Origin: Hyphomicrobiales bacterium
Lineage (GTDB): Bacteria; Pseudomonadota; Alphaproteobacteria; Rhizobiales; Rhizobiaceae
NCBI GenBank assembly: GCA_900472625.1
Contig: UCIT01000075.1
Coordinates: 1 to 46,868 of the forward strand
Direction: 5' to 3'
DNA: 46,868 nt
The notes under the pieces are model-generated. The model made no database searches. It saw only the letters and a list, made by a program, of their open reading frames with translations, and was not told the DNA's origin. The translations under genes were made by a program, and so were the position numbers. How positions within the stretch are numbered: position 1 is the stretch's first letter; every line of letters begins with the position of its first letter. Positions 23,851-32,678 of the stretch are shown here, one piece after another.

Positions 23851-25302
23851 ATGGCCAGTTCGATCGACGGGGGCAGCGCTCCCCCATCGGCGCGACGCGC
23901 GCTCGCCCTGCTTATCATCCTTGCCGCCCAGCTCATGCTCTGCATGGATCTCCTGATCGTGGTCGTGGCGCTCCCGCGCATCGAACAGGACCTGGGCTTC
24001 TCCTCCGCAGCGCTCACATGGGTCCTCAATGCGTTCGGTCTGGCCTTTGGCGGACTACTGCTGCTCGGCGGCAGGCTGGGCGACATGATCGGACAGGTTC
24101 GCGCGTTTCGCATCGGAATCGGGATCTTCATCGCAGCATCGCTTCTCGGCGGCCTTGCCCCGACTGCCGCGATACTAGTCATCGCGCGCGTCCTGCAGGG
24201 AGTTGGCGCGGCACTGGCGGGTCCGAGCGTTCTGGCGCTGGTGATGGTGACGGCGCGCGACGCCGACGAGCGTGCCCGCGGGCTGTCTCTCTTCATTGCC
24301 GTTTCTTCCGTCGGCGCGTCGGCCGGCCTGATCCTTGGCGGCGTCCTCACCGAATTCCTGTCGTGGCGCTGGTCGCTGCTCATCAACGTCCCTATCGGCG
24401 CCGTGGTCGCGATGGCGATCGGCAAGCTCGTCGCGGAAACCCATCCAAGGCAGGCCCGCCTAGACTTCGGCGGCGCCCTAACGGCGACATTCGGATCGGT
24501 CGCGTTGGTCTATGGATTCATCAGCGCCTCCGATCATGGCTGGACGTCGCCCGGCACGATCGGATCCATCGTCATTGCCGCGGCAATGATCGTCACCTTC
24601 TTCAGGATCGAGCGCACGCATGCGGAACCCCTCCTCGACCTCAACCTCGTCCGCAACCGGTCGCGTCTTGGCGGACTGGTCGTGATGGCGCTGATTGTCG
24701 GCGTGCATTTCGCGGTTCTCTTCATGCTGGTCCAGTACCTGCAGCGGGAATTGCATTACACGCCGCTGGTCGCAGGTCTCGCCTATCTGCCGTTGACCAT
24801 GACCGTGTTCGTGATCAGTCACTTCGTGCCGAAAATGCTCGGGCGGTTCGGCCCTCGATCGCTGCTGGTGACGGGAAGCGTTCTGGTGGCCGCAAGTCTT
24901 ATCGGCTTTGCATTCCTCGGACCTGGCGACGCCTTCTTCCCCTCGGTCGTCGTTCCACTTCTCGTCCATGCTGCGGGGATCGCTCTGGTCTTTGCGCCGG
25001 GAACCGTTGCGATCATGGATGGCGTACCCGACGAACATGCGGGCTCGGCATCCGGGCTGCTACAGATGGACCAGCAGATCGGCGGCGCGCTCGGGATCGC
25101 GGTGATCGCTTCCATCTATTCTTTCGCCGTGGTGCCCGAACATTATACGTCGGGGTTGCCTCCAGCCTTTGGCAGCGGCGCTGCCATCGCACTGATCTCG
25201 GCAGTCGTCGCCTGGTTCTGCGTTCGCAATCCGAGCGATACCGATCGCGTCGTCCATGATAGGAAACCGGACGAACCGCGCGCGACCGAGTGCGCCGGCT
25301 AA
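23851..25302 (+). CDS. MFS multidrug exporter (DHA2/EmrB-QacA type), copy 2
   Basis: A 483-residue major facilitator with about 14 hydrophobic segments. Shared signature stretches with copy 1 (18954-20369) include WVLNAFGLAFGGLLL, LGDMIGQVRAF, RVLQGVGAALAGPSVLAL, WRWSLLINVPIGA, VEYLQ-like VQYLQRELHY, and GVPDEHAGSASGLLQMDQQ. This marks a recent or strongly conserved duplication. It probably exports a toxic compound whose presence is sensed by the neighbouring AraC or LysR proteins. The cargo is unknown. AAGGAAACAAC lies before the ATG. Confidence 0.93.
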   Translation: MASSIDGGSAPPSARRALALLIILAAQLMLCMDLLIVVVALPRIEQDLGFSSAALTWVLNAFGLAFGGLLLLGGRLGDMIGQVRAFRIGIGIFIAASLLGGLAPTAAILVIARVLQGVGAALAGPSVLALVMVTARDADERARGLSLFIAVSSVGASAGLILGGVLTEFLSWRWSLLINVPIGAVVAMAIGKLVAETHPRQARLDFGGALTATFGSVALVYGFISASDHGWTSPGTIGSIVIAAAMIVTFFRIERTHAEPLLDLNLVRNRSRLGGLVVMALIVGVHFAVLFMLVQYLQRELHYTPLVAGLAYLPLTMTVFVISHFVPKMLGRFGPRSLLVTGSVLVAASLIGFAFLGPGDAFFPSVVVPLLVHAAGIALVFAPGTVAIMDGVPDEHAGSASGLLQMDQQIGGALGIAVIASIYSFAVVPEHYTSGLPPAFGSGAAIALISAVVAWFCVRNPSDTDRVVHDRKPDEPRATECAG

Positions 25303-25361
25303 TGTGAGACAGCATCCGGAGCCCCCAACCAAGGGCGCTCCGGCCATAGAAGGACATCAAC

Positions 25362-26261
25362 GTGGACCAGCTGTTGGCGATGCGCGTTTTCATCCGGATC
25401 GTCGATGCCGGATCGTTTGCAAAGGCAGCGGACTCCCTCAACCTGCCGCGCTCGTCGGTCAGCAAGCTGCTGCAGGATCTCGAACAACACCTTGGGACGA
25501 AGCTCGTGGAGCGCAGCTCTCGGGCGCTGACGATTACGGCCGAGGGCGAGGCCTACCGCGACCAGGCCGTCGATCTTCTTGGGCACCTCGACGCAATGGA
25601 CCTGTCGGCCAGATCGACGAGGTCCGTGCCCCGCGGCAGGTTGCGGGTGGATGTCGGCTCATCGCTGGCCAATCTCGTCATCATCCCCGCCCTTCCTGAT
25701 TTTCGACGACGATATCCCGACATCGATCTGCTGCTGGGCGTGAACGACCGTCCGGTCGATCTGGTCGGCGACGCCGTCGATTGCGTGATCCGGGGCGGCG
25801 AACTGTCGGACAGTTCGCTAATCGCCCGCCGCCTATGCCATCTTGAATACGTCACCTGTGCGACGCCGGAATATCTGGCAGCACACGGCACGCCCAGCCA
25901 TCCGTCTGATCTCCACGGCGATCATGTCGCCGTCAGCTACTTCTTCCCGCAGACGGGCAGGATCCTGCCCCTGCAGTTTGCCAGGGACGGCGACCCTGTC
26001 GAGATCGAACCGCGCTCGGCGGTCAGCGTCAGCGAGAGCACCGCTCTTACGGAGGCGCTTCTGGCTGGCCTCGGGATTGGCCAGGCGTTCAGCTTCAGCG
26101 CCCGGCCGCACCTGGAAGCAGGGAGGCTCGTCTCCGTGCTCGAAGACTGGACGCCGCGATCCCATCCCCTGCATCTCGTCTATCCGGCCACCCGCCATCA
26201 GAGCGCCAAGCTTCGGGCTTTCGCGGACTGGGCCGTCGAAATCTTCTCCCGAATGGCATGA
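25362..26261 (+). CDS. LysR family regulator
   Basis: A 299-residue LysR-type regulator. The winged helix is residues 1-60 (VDAGSFAKAADSLNLPRSSV, LLQDLEQHLGTKLVERSSRA). The effector domain starts near residue 90 and contains RGRLRVDVGSSLANLVIIPAL and DCVIRGGELSDSSLIAR, typical of the group next to oxidoreductase genes. The start is GTG at 25362, preceded by AGAAGG; no in-frame ATG fits. It follows the MFS gene by 59 bases and lies 145 bases before another SDR, also rightward. It may control that SDR or the module as a whole. Confidence 0.92.
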   Translation: MDQLLAMRVFIRIVDAGSFAKAADSLNLPRSSVSKLLQDLEQHLGTKLVERSSRALTITAEGEAYRDQAVDLLGHLDAMDLSARSTRSVPRGRLRVDVGSSLANLVIIPALPDFRRRYPDIDLLLGVNDRPVDLVGDAVDCVIRGGELSDSSLIARRLCHLEYVTCATPEYLAAHGTPSHPSDLHGDHVAVSYFFPQTGRILPLQFARDGDPVEIEPRSAVSVSESTALTEALLAGLGIGQAFSFSARPHLEAGRLVSVLEDWTPRSHPLHLVYPATRHQSAKLRAFADWAVEIFSRMA

Positions 26262-26406
26262 CGCTTCAGCCGGTTTGATCGTCCATACCAGTGGATCTTG
26301 CCTCCATGGCGGCGAGCTTCTGCCGCTCCTCGCATGGGCCTACATCAGCGTCAGGATATCGGCCTGAACTGTTCGGATCGACCGCTCCCAACCAAGGAGA
26401 ACGACC

Positions 26407-27162
26407 ATGTCGGACAGACTGCATGGAAAAATCGCCGTCATCACGGGCGGCACGTCGGGCATTGGACTGGCAACCGCAAAGGTCTTTGCGGCAGAAGGCG
26501 CCCACATTTATATCACCGGCCGCCGCCTGGATGTGCTCAAGGCAGCCCTGAACGAGATCGGCGGCAATGTCACGGGCATCGTGGCCGACTCCACCAACAA
26601 CGCAGATCTCGACCATCTTATGGAGCAGGTAAAAGTGGAAGCGGGTCGGATCGACGTTCTGTTCGCCAATGCCGGCGGCGGCGGCATGCTGCCGCTCGGT
26701 CAGATCACGCAAGAGCACATCGACGGCATCTTCGGCCGCAATGTCACCTCGGTGATCTTCACCGTCCAGAAGGCGCTGCCCCTGCTCGCCAGGGGCGCGT
26801 CTGTCATCCTGACCGGGTCGAGCGCCAGCATCGAGGGTGCAGCCGCATTCAGCGTCTACTCTGCCTCGAAGGCGGCCGTTCGCAATCTGGCACGAAGCTG
26901 GGTCCTCGATCTGAAGGAGGCCGGCATCCGTGTGAACGTGGTAAGCCCCGGCCCCATCCGCACGCCGTTCCTTCTGGACTTTGCGGGCGACGACCCCGCC
27001 CAGCAGCAGGGAATGCTCGACTATCTCGGCACGCGGATCCCGCTCGGCCGGGTGGGCGAACCGGAGGAAATCGCCAAGGTGGCGCTGTTCCTGGCGTCCG
27101 ATGATTCCAGCTTTGTCAACGGCGCCGAAATCTTTGCCGACGGCGGCCAGGCACAGGTCTGA
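26407..27162 (+). CDS. SDR family NAD(P)-dependent oxidoreductase
   Basis: A 251-residue SDR. TGGTSGIG is at 13-20, ANAG at 87-90, the active site is S138-S141, Y151 and K155, and the end is NGAEIFADGGQAQV. AAGGAGAACGACC lies before the ATG. It resembles the SDR at 20465-21208 through most of its length. It ends the rightward run, with a terminator just after, and converges on the SnoaL-like gene. The substrate is unknown. Confidence 0.92.
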   Translation: MSDRLHGKIAVITGGTSGIGLATAKVFAAEGAHIYITGRRLDVLKAALNEIGGNVTGIVADSTNNADLDHLMEQVKVEAGRIDVLFANAGGGGMLPLGQITQEHIDGIFGRNVTSVIFTVQKALPLLARGASVILTGSSASIEGAAAFSVYSASKAAVRNLARSWVLDLKEAGIRVNVVSPGPIRTPFLLDFAGDDPAQQQGMLDYLGTRIPLGRVGEPEEIAKVALFLASDDSSFVNGAEIFADGGQAQV

Positions 27163-27169
27163 ACAGCAG

Positions 27170-27197
27170 TGGCGGCGGGAATGTCGTCCCGCCGCCA
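27170..27197. terminator. Bidirectional terminator
   Basis: An 11-bp GC-rich stem (TGGCGGCGGGA at 27170-27180, complement at 27187-27197) with a 6-base loop, followed by CTCATTTTG on the plus strand. It sits between two convergent genes and can end both transcripts. Confidence 0.75.
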
Positions 27198-27225
27198 TCT
27201 CATTTTGCCACGTGACGTCTGACGA

Positions 27226-27696
27226 TCAGATCCCGGCGAGAACTCTGATGTCACCGGATCGCCAGACGTTGTCGACCGTGTTACGAGCAATGAGCCAGAC
27301 GTCGCCGTCTCTGATCAGTTCGACGTCGTAACGGTTCTTCATCAGATAGTGACGTGACGGATCGCTGCGCGGCACATGCTGGGCTTCGACGAGGACATCC
27401 ATGCGTGCCGTGTCGCCATCGATGGTCACACGCGGATTGCTGACGGAATGCGTTGTGTCCAACGCGGCAAGCGATGTCGTCAGCGCCGAGACAATCACCT
27501 CCCTGCCCTCGATAACAGGATACTCGAATCCTGCCTTCGCGGCGGCCGGCCGAAAATCCGAGACCGCGTTTTCCGCAAGCGACGATGCGAGCAAGTTGCT
27601 GTCACGGAGATCGATTCCAGCGGTAAAGCGATAGAGGGCTTCAACGACGGCGAGACGGTCTGCGGCGTCCTGTGCGGACGATGGTGACGTGGTCAT
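27226..27696 (-). CDS. SnoaL-like (NTF2-fold) protein
   Basis: A 156-residue SnoaL-type protein: RLAVVEALYRFTAGIDLRDSNLL near 13-35, then a REVIVSALTTSLAALDTTHSVS segment and the VDVLVEAQHVPRSDPSRHY and DGDVWLIARNTVDNVWRSGD strands. It has the normal length. It is the last gene of the leftward group that starts at 30272, after a 104-base gap with a hairpin. Fold members vary in function; no reaction can be assigned. Confidence 0.82.
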   Translation of the reverse strand: MTTSPSSAQDAADRLAVVEALYRFTAGIDLRDSNLLASSLAENAVSDFRPAAAKAGFEYPVIEGREVIVSALTTSLAALDTTHSVSNPRVTIDGDTARMDVLVEAQHVPRSDPSRHYLMKNRYDVELIRDGDVWLIARNTVDNVWRSGDIRVLAGI

Positions 27697-27746
27697 GAAG
27701 GTTCTCCTTGTCGTGCCGGAGGCTCACGGAGTGCAAGCCTTGCCGG

Positions 27747-27769
27747 CATCGGCGCCTGGGGCGCCGATG
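27747..27769. promoter_or_regulatory. Intercistronic hairpin
   Basis: A perfect 10-bp stem (CATCGGCGCC with its complement) and a 3-base loop, in the gap between two leftward NTF2-fold genes. There is no T-run on either strand, so it is probably an mRNA processing or stability element. Confidence 0.5.
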
Positions 27770-27799
27770 GACGTGATCGATGGGTTGTTGGTGGGGATG

Positions 27800-28126
27800 C
27801 TATTCGAGGTCGGCGTCGATGCGTTCGATCAGGCCGTCTGCGTTGACGGTGATCTTGAGCGCGCCGATCTCGTGGCCGAAATCGCCCGTGAAATCGAGGC
27901 GGATGGCGGCGTTGAAGTCGTCGAGTCTTTCAAGCGACAACAGCTCGCTCTTCGTGTGGTAACCAACGAAGAACCGCTCGAGGTAATCGCGAACACCATC
28001 CCGGCCGATGAAGGCGTCGCCCACAGAAACGTCATCGATGACGGCATCCGAACCGAACAGGGACAGCGCAGCATCGACGTCGAAGGCGTTGGCGGCGCGG
28101 ATGAAGGATTCGACGATCTTCTGCAT
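27800..28126 (-). CDS. Small NTF2-fold (SnoaL-like) protein
   Basis: A 108-residue protein beginning QKIVESFIRAANAFDVDAAL and continuing LFGSDAVIDDVSVGDAFIG, the pattern of ketosteroid-isomerase/SnoaL-like domains. GRDGVRDYLERFFVGYHT and a C-terminal LKITVNADGLIERIDADL strand complete the fold. The start is ATG 28126, preceded by GAGGAA; the longer open frame upstream overlaps the next gene and lacks family sequence. It lies 10 bases after the saccharopine-dehydrogenase-like gene. Its function is unknown. Confidence 0.85.
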   Translation of the reverse strand: MQKIVESFIRAANAFDVDAALSLFGSDAVIDDVSVGDAFIGRDGVRDYLERFFVGYHTKSELLSLERLDDFNAAIRLDFTGDFGHEIGALKITVNADGLIERIDADLE

Positions 28127-28136
28127 GGCGACTTCC

Positions 28137-29117
28137 TCAGAGATCGATAATCGTGGTGTCGGCGATGGTTTGCGCGAAACCGTTTCCAAACAGGCCAGCC
28201 GGGGTCTGGAAGCCGGAGCGTGCTTCACCTGCCAGAATACGGCGACCGGCCTCGGCCGCAGCCATGGCTGTGAAGGTGTAGCCGTTGACGGTATCGAGAA
28301 GTGATCGGACGACCTGCCCTTGGTCGTCCGTGACCTCGACCAGCGCCTGGTAGCGGTTCGCCCGTCGCTCCTGTTCGCTCGGCCCGTCCGGGAGAGCCGA
28401 GAGATCGCCCTGCGGAAAGCCATCGCCGGTGACATGCACGAAGGTCTCGATGTCGGGAATACCCGTTGCCCGCCAGATCGTAATCAGGTCGGGAAGCGTC
28501 ACCCGGAAGCAATCGACCGCGCCCTTGCCGAAGTCAAACTTCTGAACGTCGGCCTCCGCCGGGATCAATGCGCCATGCACGCGCTTCAGAGTTTCGACCG
28601 TCAAATTCTCGGTGGCGCTGATCGCCGACCCGCGCGAAAGACCACCGGCAACATGCAGTACGATCCTGATCTTGCGGGGATTGGCGACGCGACCGGCACC
28701 ATGTCCGGCGAGGCTCCCGAGCATGGCAACACTGCCACCCCCGCCCGGCATCAGCATGACACTTGCGGCCCTAGCCTCGTCATCGAGCGCTTCGGCCAGT
28801 CGGTAGCTGTCGAGTTCGGCTGCCGTATCGAGATAGTGCACGCCATTGCGGATAGACGCCGTCATCAACGCATCGGCGGTGCGCATGAACGGACCTGCGC
28901 AGTTCAGGAGGACGGAGATACCGGCGAGGCCGGCATCGATCGCGGCAGCATCGTCGAGACCGAAGTCGCGGTATTCGACGCCGAGTTCTGCAGAAAGTTT
29001 CGACAGGGTCGCTTTGTTGCGGCCGGCGAGAACGATCCGCGTCCCTGCCGCCTTCGCATGCTCCGCCGCCATGCGACCGGTATACCCGGTCGCGCCGTAG
29101 ATCATCAGTTTTGTCAT
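28137..29117 (-). CDS. Saccharopine dehydrogenase-like NAD(P)-binding protein
   Basis: A 326-residue protein with an N-terminal Rossmann domain (IYGATGYTGRMAAEHA, residues 6-21) of the saccharopine dehydrogenase/trans-acting enoyl reductase type. It has LNCAGPFMRTADALM and NGVHYLDTAAE in the middle and a GGGSVAMLGSLAGHGAGR loop. Members reduce or dehydrogenate varied substrates, and most are uncharacterised. The start is ATG 29117, immediately after the VOC gene (2-base gap); open frame further upstream overlaps it. It is the third gene of the leftward operon headed by the SDR at 30272. Confidence 0.85.
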   Translation of the reverse strand: MTKLMIYGATGYTGRMAAEHAKAAGTRIVLAGRNKATLSKLSAELGVEYRDFGLDDAAAIDAGLAGISVLLNCAGPFMRTADALMTASIRNGVHYLDTAAELDSYRLAEALDDEARAASVMLMPGGGGSVAMLGSLAGHGAGRVANPRKIRIVLHVAGGLSRGSAISATENLTVETLKRVHGALIPAEADVQKFDFGKGAVDCFRVTLPDLITIWRATGIPDIETFVHVTGDGFPQGDLSALPDGPSEQERRANRYQALVEVTDDQGQVVRSLLDTVNGYTFTAMAAAEAGRRILAGEARSGFQTPAGLFGNGFAQTIADTTIIDL

Positions 29118-29118
29118 G

Positions 29119-29514
29119 TCAGTGCTGCCATTCCTTGTAGACGAATTCGAGGCTATAGCCGTCTGGGTCGCGCACCTGCGCGGCGTAGTAGCGGGGGTCG
29201 TAGTGGAGCTGCGCTCCCGGCGGATGGATTTTTGACGCGCCAGCGGCGATAGCGGCGGCATAGGCTGCGTCGACCTGGGAAATACCATTGGCGACGAAAC
29301 CGATATGAGCGGCACGACCTTCGACCACGCCTTCGCGCAGCCAGAAGAACACCCGGCCATTCGCGCCGAACCCCTTCAGGTCAGGATGACCGGGCGGGCC
29401 ATCTTCTCCGTCGTAGTCATGCGCGTGGACGATCCCGAGCGGGGCGAGCGCGTTCTCGTAGAAGGCTATCGATCGGGCGATATCGCTGACGGATAGGAAG
29501 ACGTGATCGAGCAT
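29119..29514 (-). CDS. VOC family (glyoxalase-fold) protein
   Basis: A 131-residue vicinal-oxygen-chelate protein. The first half carries LDHVFLSVSDIARSIAFYEN (metal-ligand His near residue 4); the second has AHIGFVANG and ends VRDPDGYSLEFVYKE, with E near 125 as the likely second metal ligand. Members are dioxygenases, isomerases, glutathione transferases or binding proteins. AGGAGAGCGCC precedes the ATG. It is 14 bases after the SDR and 2 bases before the saccharopine-like gene, so the three are one transcript. The substrate is unknown. Confidence 0.88.
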   Translation of the reverse strand: MLDHVFLSVSDIARSIAFYENALAPLGIVHAHDYDGEDGPPGHPDLKGFGANGRVFFWLREGVVEGRAAHIGFVANGISQVDAAYAAAIAAGASKIHPPGAQLHYDPRYYAAQVRDPDGYSLEFVYKEWQH

Positions 29515-29528
29515 GGCGCTCTCCTTGT

Positions 29529-30272
29529 TCAGATGATGTAGCCGCCCGCGACTTCGATATTCTGGGCGTTGATCCAGCGATTGTCGTTGGATAGCAGACT
29601 GGCGACGACGCCACCGACATCCTCCGGCTCGCCGACGCGGCCAAGGGCCGTCTGGCCGGCAAGTATCGCCTCGAACTCGTCGTTCAGCCCGCCGCCGAGT
29701 TCCGTGCGGATTGCGCCGGGAGCGATCGAGTTCGCCCGAATACCGCGAGTGCCGAACTCCTTGGCCATGTAGCGGGTCAGGACTTCGAGACCACCCTTGA
29801 AGGCAGCGTAAGGAGCGACTCCTGATGTCGCGACGCGCGTGGTGGCGCTGGTGATATTGATGATCTGTCCATTGTCCGCGATCAGTGGCAGCAGGATCTG
29901 CGTGAGGAAGAACGGCCCCTTGAGATGGACGTTGAACAGCCCGTCGAACTGTTCTTCTGTGACCGTCGCGATCGGATTGAACAGTCCGTATCCGGCATTG
30001 TTGACGAGATAGTCGAAGTCGTTGCGGCCAAAGACGGACTGTAGTTCCGCCGCGACGGCTTCCCGGAATGCCGGGAATGAACCGGTGTCGCTGACGTCGA
30101 GCTTCAGCGCGACGGCCTTCCCGCCGCCCTGCGTGATCTCTGTCACGACTCCTTCGGCCTTGTCGGGGCTGCTGTTATAGGTGACGACGACACCCATGCC
30201 TTTGCGGGCGCATTCGATGGCGGCGCTTGCTCCGAGGCCGCGGCTGCTGCCGGTGATGATGACGATCTTCAT
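29529..30272 (-). CDS. SDR family NAD(P)-dependent oxidoreductase
   Basis: A 247-residue SDR. TGSSRGLG is at 7-14, NNAG at 91-94, S142, Y155 and K159 form the active site, and the end is WINAQNIEVAGGYII. GGAAGG lies before the ATG. It heads the leftward operon SDR-VOC-saccharopine-like-NTF2-SnoaL and diverges from the second AraC gene, the probable activator. The arrangement repeats the AraC/SDR divergon at 21964-23757. Confidence 0.92.
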   Translation of the reverse strand: MKIVIITGSSRGLGASAAIECARKGMGVVVTYNSSPDKAEGVVTEITQGGGKAVALKLDVSDTGSFPAFREAVAAELQSVFGRNDFDYLVNNAGYGLFNPIATVTEEQFDGLFNVHLKGPFFLTQILLPLIADNGQIINITSATTRVATSGVAPYAAFKGGLEVLTRYMAKEFGTRGIRANSIAPGAIRTELGGGLNDEFEAILAGQTALGRVGEPEDVGGVVASLLSNDNRWINAQNIEVAGGYII

Positions 30273-30408
30273 GGGGCGTTCCTTCCGTGTCTGGTGTGAG
30301 CTGAAGCTAGGCGGCCCTCACACACGGCGCTCACCCATTCCTCTCTGAAACTTGCCTATTTCTGCTTCGCTCTTGCAGCGCATACCCTAGCCTGTCAGGG
30401 TCGCCTTC

Positions 30409-31290
30409 ATGGAAAAGCAACTTCAGGAACTGCGCGCCCTGGCGTCGTCAGCGGAAAACCGTCGGACCGACACGGGTATCCCCCGCGTCGCCATGGTGCA
30501 GGGCGAAATCCCGGAGCACAGGCTTTCGGCCGTCTACGAGCCGATGATCAACCTCATCCTGACCGGATCGAAGACGATGACGGTCGGCGAGCGGACCTTC
30601 GCCTACGACCCTGCCACCTACTTCGTCATGTCGGTCGATTTGCCGGCCGTTGGCTCGGTTCATCCGTCTGCGGCGGGAGAGCCATATCTGGCCGTCAGCC
30701 TCACGCTCGACCCGCCAACGGTCGCGGCACTGATCAGCGACCTGCCCGTCCCGGTCTGCGGCAAACTGTTTGGCTCCGGCTTCTCGATCGCGCCGGTTAG
30801 CGAGGAATTTCTCGACGCCTGGGTGCGGATGCTGCGGCTGATGGAACGACCGGACGAGATCACAGTGCTTGCGCCGGCGTACGAGCGGGAAATCCTGTTT
30901 CGCGTTTTGCAGGGGCCGTTGGGCTGGATGCTACGCGACATCGCCGCTCCCGATGCGGCGCTGTCGCGGATCGGCGTAGCGATCCAGTGGATACGGGAGA
31001 ACTTCGCGAAACCGCTCCGTGTCGAAGCGCTCGCCGAGATGGCGGCGCTGAGCGTTTCGGCATTCCATCGTCATTTCAAGGCTGTGACGGCGCTCAGCCC
31101 GATCCAGTTTCAGAAGCAGGTCCGCCTACTGCACGCGCGGACGCTGCTAATGGCCGGAGAAGGAAACGCGACATCCGTGGCGTTCGGTGTCGGATATGAA
31201 AGCCCCAATCAGTTCAGCCGTGAATATGCCCGGCAGTTCGGGCTGCCACCGTCGAAGGATGTCGTGCGGCTTAAGGGCCAAGCTGCATAG
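30409..31290 (+). CDS. AraC family regulator, copy 2
   Basis: A 293-residue regulator, the same length as the AraC protein at 21964-22845. It shares TGIPRVAMVQ/TGIPRVSMVR, YEPM, LTGSKTMTVG/LQGRKTLSVG, the FDPASYFVV-like YDPATYFVM stretch and the C-terminal FGVGYESPNQFSREYARQFGLPP. The N-terminal half is an AraC-N effector domain; the C-terminal hundred residues hold two helix-turn-helices. It diverges from the SDR at 29529-30272 and probably activates that operon in response to an unknown small molecule. Confidence 0.92.
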   Translation: MEKQLQELRALASSAENRRTDTGIPRVAMVQGEIPEHRLSAVYEPMINLILTGSKTMTVGERTFAYDPATYFVMSVDLPAVGSVHPSAAGEPYLAVSLTLDPPTVAALISDLPVPVCGKLFGSGFSIAPVSEEFLDAWVRMLRLMERPDEITVLAPAYEREILFRVLQGPLGWMLRDIAAPDAALSRIGVAIQWIRENFAKPLRVEALAEMAALSVSAFHRHFKAVTALSPIQFQKQVRLLHARTLLMAGEGNATSVAFGVGYESPNQFSREYARQFGLPPSKDVVRLKGQAA

Positions 31291-31550
31291 GGTGGCCGAG
31301 CTAGATCATTTTCGAGTGGGGGAACAGGCTCGCAGCTCTTGAACCAATTCGAACTTCTGACCGGCCTGGTCATATCGCATGTCTCTGAAATTCCTGCTCG
31401 TTACCTTCAGCGTTTCGATATGAAGGTCCAGCGCGGAAGTTTCACGCGGTGTGAGACTTGGTCCGGCTTACCACTGGTCCGACAGCATCGACTAGAGGCG
31501 TTTTCTCCAAGTCGCCGGCGCGCGCCAGGCGCTAACGTAATCGACCAAAT

Positions 31551-32186
31551 TTATTGGCGCTTAACGAACCGATAGGCGAAACGGTCGGTCTCACCTTCTA
31601 CCGACGAATCGAACACCTTGATCACATGTGCATCGTCGTGGTTGGCCAAGATGGTAGTTTCCGCGTCCAAGACGAACCCTGCCGCTTCGACTTCTTGCCG
31701 TACCGCTAAAGGATCGATCCGATGTAACGACTGGCTATCGTTCGTGCCTGTTCCGGCGTTAGCGGCATGGTCTACGACGACAAAGTAGCCGCCGGGCTTG
31801 AGATGCTCATAGACCGATTTGTTAAAGCTCGCCGCCGTTGCGCCCCTGGTTTGCATCAATTCGGTGTGGAGATCGTGGTAGAACAGATGCAGCCAAACGA
31901 CATCAACTGGTTGCGTCACGCGGGACATTTCCAGCAAGTCTGCCGATACGGCCTCGACGTTCTCCATTCCGTGTTCGGCGGCGAGATCGCGCATGCGGCC
32001 GACCGGATCGTTCTTGAAGTGTGATACCTCGGCCGGCACGAAGCTGTAGACTCTCCCCCTTGAACCTACGACATCGGAAAATAGCCTGGTCCAGTCGCCG
32101 TCTCCCGGGTATACGTCAATGACGGTAGAGCCTTCCTCGACATGGGCAAACTCCATCAGCTTCGACAGTTTAGGTTGGTCGTACAT
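31551..32186 (-). CDS. Class I SAM-dependent methyltransferase
   Basis: A 211-residue Rossmann-like methyltransferase. Motif I is VIDVYPGDGDWTRLF (residues 23-37), followed by an acidic position in VSADLLEMS, VVWLHLFYHD, and the post-motif LKPGGYFVVVDH. It resembles predicted methyltransferases of the COG4798 kind, which often carry an export signal that is absent here. GGAGGAAGCA lies before the ATG. It stands alone with unrelated neighbours. The methyl acceptor is unknown. Confidence 0.82.
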   Translation of the reverse strand: MYDQPKLSKLMEFAHVEEGSTVIDVYPGDGDWTRLFSDVVGSRGRVYSFVPAEVSHFKNDPVGRMRDLAAEHGMENVEAVSADLLEMSRVTQPVDVVWLHLFYHDLHTELMQTRGATAASFNKSVYEHLKPGGYFVVVDHAANAGTGTNDSQSLHRIDPLAVRQEVEAAGFVLDAETTILANHDDAHVIKVFDSSVEGETDRFAYRFVKRQ

Positions 32187-32275
32187 TGCTTCCTCCTGTT
32201 TCGAATAGGCCGCATATCGGATGTGGGCACAGCGCCTAATTCAGACGGTGTCCGCCTCCGGTAGAATCATTAAGG

Positions 32276-32470
32276 ATCGAGGCGACTTTTGAAGCAGAGC
32301 GGATGCACCGGGAGCGACAGGAAGTCCAGCGCCACATTCACGATCTGGAGCTACAACAGGTCCGCTACGATACGGTCGAGCCGATCGCCTTTGATCCTGG
32401 CGGAAGGATGCCCGGCGCTAGCCGGTTTGCGAAGCAAACAAGCGAGGGTTGGCTGAAATGTGCCGCCTGA
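32276..32470 (+). pseudogene. Possible serine-recombinase C-terminal scrap
   Basis: An open stretch of 64 codons without a sensible start reads EAERMHRERQEVQRHIHDLE then QVRYDTVEP. This is reminiscent of the arginine-rich coiled region and the RRQYDxVEPENR motif of large serine recombinases. The match breaks off after VEP. The call is weak. Confidence 0.25.
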
Positions 32471-32649
32471 TCGTCCGGCCGGCTTGGCCGTATGCTTAGG
32501 CTACGACGCGCGCCGGCCGGACCACCATCCGACTCCGTTTGAGCCAACAGAACCGATTCCATTTAACAATGAACTCTAGCAGCGCCCCCGTAGGGTTGTG
32601 ACATTTGAGTGACATTAGCCACGAATGCGACGGCAGCAGTCTCGTTATG

Positions 32650-32678
32650 TTGACTCAATTAGTAATCTTTTTATTGAT
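32650..32678 (+). promoter_or_regulatory. Candidate promoter of the siderophore operon
   Basis: TTGACT (32650-32655) is followed at about 16-17 bases by TATTGA/ATTGAT in an AT-rich stretch unlike the surroundings. It lies about 90 bases before the receptor start. Confidence 0.35.

Noticed and set aside
24018..25259. Long plus-strand open frame (413 codons) overlapping the MFS gene
   Set aside because: It is arginine-rich out-of-frame translation of a GC-rich gene, without hydrophobic segments or motifs.
28320..29252. Plus-strand open frame of 310 codons
   Set aside because: It is antisense to the saccharopine-dehydrogenase-like and VOC genes, which have clear domains.
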